DNA from: an uncultured Bacilli bacterium
GTDB lineage: Bacteria > Bacillota_I > Bacilli_A > RF39 > UBA660
Assembly: GCA_947588865.1 (NCBI GenBank)
Contig: CANPYQ010000043.1
Coordinates: 1 to 9,385, forward strand
Direction of reading: 5' to 3'
Length of the DNA: 9,385 nucleotides
In this document: one piece after another, positions 1 through 4,953 of the stretch
Position numbering within the stretch: the stretch's first letter is position 1
Layout: the number at the start of each line of letters is the position of its first letter
Notes under the pieces: generated by a model
Told to the model about the DNA's origin: nothing
What the model saw: the letters and a program-made list of their open reading frames with translations, nothing else
The model's database searches: none
Made by a program: the position numbers and the translations under genes

Positions 1-28
1 TTTCTGATATGACTCATTTTTATATATT

Positions 29-63
29 AAAAAATAGTGTCAAGTTTTCTCACCAACACTATT
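29..63 (-). terminator. Rho-independent terminator of the hydrophobic peptide transcript
   Basis: On the minus strand AATAGTGT (63-56) pairs perfectly with ACACTATT (40-33) around a 15-nt loop, and a run of six T follows (34-29). It lies about 40 nt past the stop codon of the small hydrophobic peptide gene and would close a transcript of roughly 200 nt. On the plus strand the same stem is followed only by TTATTATA, so it is a weaker terminator in that direction. Confidence 0.8.
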
Positions 64-78
64 TATTATAGAACCATC

Positions 79-223
79 ATTGCTGAGTTAGGTGATTCTT
101 TTATTTTAGGATTACAAATAGTAATACTATAAGTAAAAGGATAATGATAATCAAAAGGAAAATTAGAAAATCTTTTTTTGACATCTTATCACCTCCCTTC
201 AATTAAGAAGCTCAGCAATCACC
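79..223. repeat. nested inverted repeats flanking the hydrophobic peptide gene
   Basis: On the plus strand ATTGCTGAG (79-87) is the perfect reverse complement of CTCAGCAAT (211-219), and AGGTGAT (90-96) of ATCACCT (188-194). In the minus-strand mRNA the first pair joins the 5' leader to the 3' tail, and the second pairs the 3' tail with the Shine-Dalgarno; the two helices nest. The leader bases between them (210-197) can form their own small hairpin, CTTC-TTAATT-GAAG. An alternative 7-bp pairing, GGTGATT (91-97) with AATCACC (217-223), uses the same bases and excludes the nested fold. Confidence 0.8.
101..184 (-). CDS. small hydrophobic peptide, candidate type I toxin
   Basis: This 27-residue peptide begins MSKKDF and then consists almost only of Ile, Leu, Val and Phe up to a final Lys, so it should form a single membrane-spanning helix with a charged N-terminus. 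The start is fixed by a strong ribosome site, GGGAGGTGAT, ending 3 nt before ATG. A promoter lies 60-90 nt upstream and a terminator 40 nt downstream, so it is a self-contained unit. Size and composition resemble membrane toxins of type I toxin-antitoxin loci (Ibs, Fst/Ldr and TxpA/BsrG types), but the sequence is not one I can assign to a named family. The 5' and 3' untranslated regions are complementary in two nested blocks that would bury the ribosome site, a behaviour known for type I toxin mRNAs. No convincing antisense promoter is visible. It could instead be a small membrane protein unrelated to toxicity. The coding call is firm; toxin function is inference. Confidence 0.72.
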   Translation of the reverse strand: MSKKDFLIFLLIIIILLLIVLLFVILK

Positions 224-228
224 CAACT

Positions 229-275
229 ATTAAATGTTCCAAATTAATTGTATCAAACATTTGTTCTTAATGCAA
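229..275 (-). promoter_or_regulatory. promoter(s) of the hydrophobic peptide gene
   Basis: Two overlapping sigma-A-like promoters are visible on the minus strand. One has TTGCAT (275-270), a 17-nt spacer and TACAAT (252-247) preceded by an extended TGA. The other has TTGATA (256-251), a 16-nt spacer and TTTAAT (234-229). The second would start transcription near 222, exactly at the leader segment GGTGATTGCTGAG that can pair with the 3' tail. Which one is used cannot be decided from sequence. Confidence 0.5.
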
Positions 276-338
276 TATATTTTATAAAAATTTATGACAA
301 TTTAGAAAACACACGCATATTGGCAAATCAATAAAAAA

Positions 339-634
339 GTGAATATATTCAAAGTATTAAGATATAAAGTAGATAATAATGATGTTTATGATTATTATTT
401 AATAAATGATAACAAAAAATTAGGAATAATATATTGTGGTAATGAGCTACCACATATAAGGAGTATTAGGATTTAAAATGCCCGACTATTTAATACACTT
501 ATGATGGTTTTTTTAACAATTTACAAAAATATAATTCAAAATTTTATCAAATACATATAGAGGAATATTTATATACACCAAAAAAGTTAATAAAAGAAAA
601 TTGGCATATTTATACCTTAATATCATTATTTTAA
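339..634 (+). pseudogene. decayed gene for a small unknown protein
   Basis: Two protein-like segments lie in different frames. The first reads from GTG at 339 to a stop at 474-476 (45 residues, beginning VNIFKVLRYKVD and including NDNKKLGIIYCGNE). The second is open from 494 to the stop at 632-634 and includes GFFNNLQKYNSKF and EEYLYTPKKLIKENW. Both have normal codon use for this region, rich in Lys, Asn, Ile and Tyr, but they are split by a frame change and stops between 474 and 494. The GTG has no ribosome site. A terminator hairpin begins directly on the last stop codon, as expected for the end of a once-intact gene of about 95 codons. I do not recognise the family. The alternative is two chance open stretches in AT-rich DNA. 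Confidence 0.45.
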
Positions 635-660
635 GAAACTATAGATTATTAGTTTCTTTT
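633..660 (+). terminator. terminator-like hairpin after the decayed gene
   Basis: AAGAAACTA (633-641) pairs perfectly with TAGTTTCTT (650-658) around an 8-nt loop, and the 3' arm runs into a short T tract. The stem overlaps the TAA of the decayed reading frame upstream, which supports that frame having once been a gene. The T tract is short, so strength is uncertain. Confidence 0.55.
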
Positions 661-677
661 AAATTGCCCTATCACAA

Positions 678-706
678 TTGACTTTTTTAAAACAATATGC
701 TATTAT
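678..706 (+). promoter_or_regulatory. sigma-A-type promoter for the 793-1443 gene
   Basis: TTGACT (678-683) is followed after exactly 17 nt by TATTAT (701-706), with an extended TGC just before the -10. Transcription should start near 713, leaving a leader of about 80 nt before the ribosome site at 781. Confidence 0.7.
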
Positions 707-792
707 AAGCGTCAATGAAGAAAAAATTCATTAATAATTAAACTCAAAGTATTGAATTTTGATAAAAATCTAAAACTTAAAGGAGGATATTT

Positions 793-1443
793 ATTAAAAA
801 TTATTCTTTAGATTATGAAAGTTCTAAATTATTTATTTTAAATTATAATATTGAAAATAATCAAATAATTATTAATCTTGCTTCTGGAGAAAAATATATT
901 ATTCCTTATACAACTGATAATGAAAAGAAAATATTAGGATTAATGAAGAATCAAGTTAATCGCTCTGATGACCATGAATATGAACAAGAAAAAAGATTTT
1001 CTAGATCTGTTATACTAGCTATACTTAATTTTTTTGGTTTAGTTACTTTTTCAATACTACTAGCAACAGGAATGACAATTAATATTATTTTTATAATTAT
1101 ACTTATAATTTTTGAATCTACTGATATTTATGATATGATTAATAGTAAATTAATAATAAAAGATATTAAAAAAAATAAAATGTTTGTAGATTATGAAGAA
1201 ATATTAAGTGACAACAATAAAATTAACCAAAATGTTCTATCAAATACATCAAGCAAAACGCAAGAATTAGTTTCTTCCATTCCAGAACAAAAAACTATAT
1301 TTAATTTAAATAATATTGATAAAATCAGTTATAAAGATTTAAAACAAATTCTCGAAAATATTAAGCGTGAAGAAAAATTCGATTTTGATTATTCTAATAT
1401 ACAAGATGAGAAACCTATGATTTTAAGTAAAAAAAGAAAATAG
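793..1443 (+). CDS. unknown two-helix membrane protein, apparent ATT start
   Basis: I do not recognise this protein of about 216 residues. The first ATG is at 943, but the frame is open and protein-like back to 781. A perfect AAAGGAGG ribosome site ends at 786, six bases before an ATT codon at 793; no ATG, GTG or TTG is available at that spacing. ATT is therefore the likely start, a rare codon known from infC. The added N-terminus (KNYSLDYESSKLF, then LASGEKYIIPYTTDNEKKIL) joins smoothly to the later part. Residues about 1-70 are hydrophilic, two membrane helices follow at about 72-94 and 95-113, and a charged, Lys/Asn/Glu-rich tail of about 100 residues ends the protein. Both long soluble parts probably face the cytoplasm. 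It has its own promoter and terminator, so it is monocistronic. A start at 943 would lack a ribosome site. The ATT could also be a mutated ATG that lowers expression. Confidence 0.7.
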   Translation: MKNYSLDYESSKLFILNYNIENNQIIINLASGEKYIIPYTTDNEKKILGLMKNQVNRSDDHEYEQEKRFSRSVILAILNFFGLVTFSILLATGMTINIIFIIILIIFESTDIYDMINSKLIIKDIKKNKMFVDYEEILSDNNKINQNVLSNTSSKTQELVSSIPEQKTIFNLNNIDKISYKDLKQILENIKREEKFDFDYSNIQDEKPMILSKKRK

Positions 1444-1471
1444 CTCAAAATATGGAACTTTGAGTTTTTTT
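1444..1471 (+). terminator. Rho-independent terminator after the 793-1443 gene
   Basis: CTCAAA (1444-1449) pairs with TTTGAG (1459-1464) around a 9-nt loop, followed by seven T (1465-1471). It begins on the base after the TAG stop codon. Confidence 0.85.
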
Positions 1472-1624
1472 AAACATACTTTGTTTTAGCGCCTTTTCGA
1501 ATCTTTGTTTAATTTATATTAATTATTCTTTAAGTCAAAGAATTCATTTTTTAATAATTTTTCATTATCTTTTCTTAAATTTTTATATTTTGAAAATCTT
1601 TAGATGAAATACTAAATAAAAATA

Positions 1625-1653
1625 TTGCCTATTATTAATTAAATTGGTATACT
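1625..1653 (+). promoter_or_regulatory. promoter of the 1675-2553 gene
   Basis: TTGCCT (1625-1630), a 17-nt spacer and TATACT (1648-1653) form a good sigma-A-type promoter. The start would fall near 1660, only a few bases before the GAGGTGAT ribosome site (1664-1671), so the leader is very short. The rest of 1472-1624 holds no gene I can support. Confidence 0.65.
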
Positions 1654-1674
1654 ATAGTTGTTAGAGGTGATAGT

Positions 1675-2553
1675 TTGAAAAAATTTTTAAATGCATTATC
1701 TACTACTATTTTAGTAATTATATTATTAATTTCAACTACAGCTTTATTAATACTACTTCCATTTAAAAATATAATCAAAGGTAGCGTGGTAAAAGAAATA
1801 ATATCCAATCTGAAAATTGAAAAAATGGTTGAAGAAAATCCTGATTTCAAGCAAACCGTTAATGAAGTATTTGAACCTATCTTGATAGAAACTAATAAGC
1901 TTGGTATAGATGACGATGTTATTATTAAAATAATAGATTCTAAAGAAGTAAAAGATTTAATGGGAGATATTACATCAAATATTATCCAATATGCAGTTAC
2001 TGGAGAAAATCAAAAAATTATTACTAATGAAGATATAAATACTATGGTAAACGACGCAATTAATCAAATTAATTCAAATGGATATTACAAAATAAGTGAT
2101 GATCAAAAAAATGAAATCTTAAATATTGCAGATCAAAAAGCAATAGAATATCAAGAAATAATTTCAGATACAAGTGAAATTTATCAACAAGCAACTAAAG
2201 AAAATAAAGATGTTTTAAACAATTTACGCTTTATACTAGGTAATAAACTCATAACATATTTAATTATAACTATTTTAATGTCAATTTTATTGATTGTACC
2301 GCTAAAATGGAAAAAATCAAAATGGATAAAATATTGCTCAGTTACTATATTAGTATCTTCAATACTTAATTGTTCATTAACTCTTTTATACTTAATAGGA
2401 AATAATTTACTATTTAAGTTAGAATATCCTTATATATATGATATTATTAATAAAATAATTAACTTTAGTTTCATTTTATCTATAAGTACATTTATTATAA
2501 TGACTATTATATTAATTATTTATCATATTATAAATAAAAAGAAAAATAATTAA
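1675..2553 (+). CDS. unknown membrane protein with a large outer domain
   Basis: I do not recognise the family. The 292-residue protein starts with TTG at 1675, chosen because GAGGTGAT at 1664-1671 directly precedes it. An N-terminal membrane helix spans about residues 8-30 with MKK before it. A hydrophilic domain of about 160 residues (31-188), rich in Glu, Asn, Ile and Asp, follows and is predicted to be helical. Three further membrane helices lie at about 191-210, 219-243 and 261-286, and the protein ends in a KKKNN tail. With KK before the first helix inside, the soluble domain would be outside and the C-terminus inside. The arrangement of one helix, an outer domain and three helices suggests an envelope protein rather than a transporter or enzyme; no catalytic motif is visible. 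It sits alone between its own promoter and terminator, which argues against an operon partner. Confidence 0.75.
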   Translation: MKKFLNALSTTILVIILLISTTALLILLPFKNIIKGSVVKEIISNLKIEKMVEENPDFKQTVNEVFEPILIETNKLGIDDDVIIKIIDSKEVKDLMGDITSNIIQYAVTGENQKIITNEDINTMVNDAINQINSNGYYKISDDQKNEILNIADQKAIEYQEIISDTSEIYQQATKENKDVLNNLRFILGNKLITYLIITILMSILLIVPLKWKKSKWIKYCSVTILVSSILNCSLTLLYLIGNNLLFKLEYPYIYDIINKIINFSFILSISTFIIMTIILIIYHIINKKKNN

Positions 2554-2560
2554 GAAGTTT

Positions 2561-2590
2561 AAAAAAGCATCGAATATCGATGTTTTTTTA
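2561..2590 (+). terminator. Rho-independent terminator after the 1675-2553 gene
   Basis: CATCGA (2568-2573) and TCGATG (2577-2582) form a stem with a 3-nt loop, extended by the flanking A and T runs; seven T (2583-2589) follow. It lies 14 nt after the stop codon. Confidence 0.85.
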
Positions 2591-2597
2591 TTAAAGT

Positions 2598-2631
2598 TAA
2601 AAATAAAGAAGCTAAATTATTTTAACTTCTT
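2598..2631 (-). terminator. orphan terminator left from a lost serS copy
   Basis: On the minus strand AAGAAG (2631-2626) pairs with CTTCTT (2611-2606). The stem continues through one G-T pair and TAAA/TTTA to an ATAA loop and is followed by TTATTTTT. It lies about 45 nt beyond the stop codon of the truncated seryl-tRNA synthetase tail and no longer serves an intact gene. Confidence 0.75.
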
Positions 2632-2674
2632 CTGATTTATAACTGATAATTTTTATAATACTTAGTTAAATATT

Positions 2675-2824
2675 CTATTGCTTTATTATTTTTTCTTTTC
2701 CACTCATGTATGGCCTTAATACTTCTGGAATTAATATGCTTCCGTCCTCTTGATAATTATTTTCTATAATAGCTATTAATACTCTAGGGCTTGCAATTAC
2801 AATATTTCTCGTATTTACACCAAT
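2675..2824 (-). pseudogene. C-terminal remnant of a second seryl-tRNA synthetase
   Basis: The minus strand encodes about 49 residues that align with the last residues of the complete SerRS at 4954-6240. The shared segment NIVIASPRVLIAIIENNYQE corresponds to NTVIASPRGLIALIENNYQE (about residues 385-404) and contains class II motif 3 with its conserved Arg. It continues with EDGSI, EVLRPYM against KVLQPYM, and ends at TAG (2677-2675). A TAA precedes the fragment directly on its 5' side, and the remaining roughly 380 residues are gone, so it cannot be functional. Many substitutions separate it from the complete gene, so it is a diverged paralogue rather than a fresh local copy. It shares the VIASPR form of motif 3, so it came from the same SerRS subtype. 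A retained terminator sits just downstream. The fic promoter begins about 65 nt away on the other strand, so the deletion may have accompanied gain of fic; that is inference. Confidence 0.9.
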
Positions 2825-2888
2825 TTAAATAATAAAACTTAAAAAACATTAGAATACAAGATAACATATAGAAAAACATATAAGATTA

Positions 2889-2917
2889 TTGACTATTATA
2901 GTTGTTTTTAGTATAAT
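2889..2917 (+). promoter_or_regulatory. near-consensus promoter of fic
   Basis: TTGACT (2889-2894), a 17-nt spacer and a perfect TATAAT (2912-2917) form the strongest sigma-A promoter in the window. Transcription would start near 2924, about 20 nt before the coding start. Such a promoter suggests steady expression unless a regulator acts here; no operator is obvious. Confidence 0.85.
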
Positions 2918-2944
2918 AATAGTATTAAAAATGAGGTGATTTTA

Positions 2945-3937
2945 ATGAATAAATATGCTCCACCTTTTGAAATAACAAATAAGATGCTCGACTTAGTTGC
3001 TTCCATAATGAAGAAAATAGGGAAATTAGATAATTATAAAGATTTAAGCAAGTTACCAATTTTAAGAAGAAATAATCGTATTCACTCTATTCATTCTTCA
3101 CTTGCAATAGAAGATAATTCTCTATCTTTTAAAGAAGTAAAAGATATTATCGATGGGAAAATAGTTGTTGGCAATCAAAAAGAAATACAAGAAGTAAAAA
3201 ATGCTTATAAAGCTTATGAAATGATGAAAGAAATAAATCCATATTCTATAAAAGATTTAAAAAAAATTCATGGAATAATGACCTTTTTAACTGTTCAAGA
3301 ATCAGGAAAATTTAGAAAAGGTAATGAAGGCGTCTTTGATGGAGATAAATGTATTCATATGTGTCCTAAACCTGAAATGGTAAGTTCGCTTATGGAGCAA
3401 TTATTTAGTTGGATGAAAGAAAATAAAAATACTATCCATCCTTTAATATTATCATCAGTATTTCACTATGAATTTGTTCTTATTCACCCATTTAGTGATG
3501 GAAACGGAAGAACTGTAAGACTATGGCAAAACATACTGCTATCTAATTGGGAAAATATCTTTGAATATGTTCCAATAGAATCACAAATAAAAGAATATCA
3601 GGATGAATATTATGAAACTATCAATAATTGTAATTTAAATGGAAATTCAACTGAATTTATTGAATTTATGTTAAAAATGATTGATGAAATTTTAGAAAAC
3701 TTAATTGAAAGTACATCAATAGAGGTAAATCATATTAGTACTTATGTTAAAAAACTATTAACCGCAATGGAAGGGCAACCTGCTATGTCAACTAAAGAGT
3801 TAATGGATAAATTAGGTCTAAAATCAAGATTATCATTTAGAAAAAATTATCTAGCTCCAGCTCTTGCGAATGGTCTTATAAAAATGACTAATCCAGAAAA
3901 GCCAACAAGCAAAAATCAAAGTTATTATAAAGTTTAG
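2945..3937 (+). CDS. fic: Fic family protein (AMP-transferase type) with C-terminal winged helix
   Basis: Fic enzymes transfer AMP, or another nucleotide part, from a nucleotide to hydroxyl side chains of target proteins. This 330-residue protein has the complete active-site motif HPFSDGNGRTVR at residues 181-192: catalytic His181, metal ligand Asp185 and the phosphate-binding GNGR. An N-terminal inhibitory helix motif lies at about 51-58 (SSLAIEDN), with Glu56 in the position that blocks ATP in class II Fic proteins; the usual following Gly or Asn is Asp here. The C-terminal 60 residues (about 270-330; STKELMDKLGLKSRLSFRKN) look like the winged-helix module common in Fic proteins of this length. 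The start at 2945 is chosen because GAGGTGAT (2933-2940) lies just before it; a GTG within that ribosome site is not credible as a start. No antitoxin gene is adjacent, consistent with self-inhibition. The target is unknown. Confidence 0.92.
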   Translation: MNKYAPPFEITNKMLDLVASIMKKIGKLDNYKDLSKLPILRRNNRIHSIHSSLAIEDNSLSFKEVKDIIDGKIVVGNQKEIQEVKNAYKAYEMMKEINPYSIKDLKKIHGIMTFLTVQESGKFRKGNEGVFDGDKCIHMCPKPEMVSSLMEQLFSWMKENKNTIHPLILSSVFHYEFVLIHPFSDGNGRTVRLWQNILLSNWENIFEYVPIESQIKEYQDEYYETINNCNLNGNSTEFIEFMLKMIDEILENLIESTSIEVNHISTYVKKLLTAMEGQPAMSTKELMDKLGLKSRLSFRKNYLAPALANGLIKMTNPEKPTSKNQSYYKV

Positions 3938-3956
3938 ACAATTAAAAAAAGCGAAT

Positions 3957-4018
3957 AAAAAGAAGTATTGTAACTAATTCCTCAATTTTTGAAAGAATCT
4001 TTATATACTTCTTTTTTT
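3957..4018. terminator. two-way terminator between fic and the convergent HExxH gene
   Basis: AAAAAGAAGTAT (3957-3968) pairs with ATACTTCTTTTT (4005-4016) around a 36-nt loop that itself can form a small AAAGA/TCTTT hairpin. T tracts follow the stem on both strands, so it can end fic from the left and the minus-strand gene from the right. The long loop makes it less certain than the compact terminators elsewhere here. Confidence 0.65.
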
Positions 4019-4094
4019 CATAAGTAACTAATCTTTTTAACACATGAATACTTAGTATAATTTATGTTCAAATTTTATTTTAAATTTAATATTT

Positions 4095-4865
4095 CTATCT
4101 TTTATTTATTACTTGAAATTCAATTAACGGGTATTTTTCTCTTAACTCTGGAGTCATTATAAGTGACATTTTCTGTAATAAATCCATCTTCTTTTCTACA
4201 TCTGTTTCCAAATTATAACAATTTATTAAATTTTGGCATTGACTATAAAGTATTTCTTTTTTATCTTCTGGTAAGCTTTGTATTATATCTGTAATTCCCT
4301 TAATATCTATAATTTTTCCATATATATGATTAAAATATGTCATTACAGAATCATAAGAATTTCCTATTTCTGATAAATTATAATTTAAATAACTCAATTC
4401 TTTCTCTTTCATTACAGAAACTACTTCATCAGGTGTTATATTAGCTCCCATAGTCTTAAAAAAAAGTATCGTTTCTTGTAATGACGCTCTCATAGCATCT
4501 ATTTCAATTATTGATTGTTCATAATTAAATCTATTTCTAAATCCTATAAACGAATCATTAATTATCAATTCTCTTGTCATTTTTAATGTTTCTTCATTTA
4601 ATATTGGATTGTCTTGAATATCATTATTTTGTTTTATATGTCTTAATTCGTGGAATGTTTGCAAAATCAACTCTATGAAACATTTTCTTTCTTCAGTAGA
4701 ATCTACTTCTATGCCTAATTCTTTATCATTTTTTATTTCGGCAAGAGGCCACTCCCCTATCTCTAACTGCTGATATCCATACGCTGAACGTTCCTCTTTT
4801 ATTCTTCCACCTTCATCATAAACAATTTCAAATTCAAAATTTATACCAAACTCTTTCTTTTTCAT
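4095..4865 (-). CDS. HExxH metallopeptidase-like protein, probably 5' frameshifted
   Basis: From ATG at 4865 the reading frame gives 256 residues. It contains FHELRH at residues 71-76, the HExxH zinc motif (His72, Glu73, His76), and later EIDAMRA at 121-127, which fits the ExxA-type position of a third zinc ligand, as in ImmA/IrrE-like zincins. No signal peptide or membrane helix is visible, so it is likely cytosolic. I cannot name the family. The ATG at 4865 has no ribosome site, yet the same frame stays protein-like upstream (NNYESCSIEEIEEIINF) until a stop near 4930. Removing one base from the T run at 4929-4933 would join it to ATG at 4950, giving MNIEYIKVNNYESC and a start three bases after the serS stop. 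So the gene is probably the second gene of the serS operon with a one-base insertion near its start, or a sequencing error. If the frameshift is real, expression from 4865 may be weak. Confidence 0.65.
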   Translation of the reverse strand: MKKKEFGINFEFEIVYDEGGRIKEERSAYGYQQLEIGEWPLAEIKNDKELGIEVDSTEERKCFIELILQTFHELRHIKQNNDIQDNPILNEETLKMTRELIINDSFIGFRNRFNYEQSIIEIDAMRASLQETILFFKTMGANITPDEVVSVMKEKELSYLNYNLSEIGNSYDSVMTYFNHIYGKIIDIKGITDIIQSLPEDKKEILYSQCQNLINCYNLETDVEKKMDLLQKMSLIMTPELREKYPLIEFQVINKR

Positions 4866-4953
4866 ATAAACTATGAAATTTATAATTTCTTCAATTTCTT
4901 CAATAGAACAAGATTCATAATTATTTACTTTTTATATATTCTATGTTCATTGT

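Noticed and set aside
178..206. Plus-strand TTGACA (178-183) as the promoter of an antisense antitoxin RNA
   Set aside because: The best -10 at 17 nt is AATTAA, which is poor, and the TTGACA comes from the peptide's own Met-Ser-Lys codons. An antisense RNA remains possible but is not shown by this.
435..454. Hairpin TGTGGTA/TACCACA inside the decayed gene
   Set aside because: A 7-bp stem with no T tract and no defined context; probably part of the old coding sequence.
1519..1599. Minus-strand 26-codon stretch (KYKNLRKDNEKLLKNEFFD) that reads like a protein C-terminus
   Set aside because: Stops bound it on both sides, it has no start or terminator, and such Lys/Asn/Leu-rich stretches arise by chance in AT-rich DNA. 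It might be a relic, but I cannot support it.
1635..1850. Minus-strand reading frame of 71 codons opposite the start of the membrane protein gene
   Set aside because: It overlaps the clear coding frame of 1675-2553 and has no ribosome site; it mirrors the hydrophobic codons of that gene.
4929..4933. Programmed frameshifting in the HExxH gene
   Set aside because: The shift needed is +1 relative to the first frame, the run of five is short, and no stimulating hairpin is visible, so an ordinary insertion or sequencing error is simpler.
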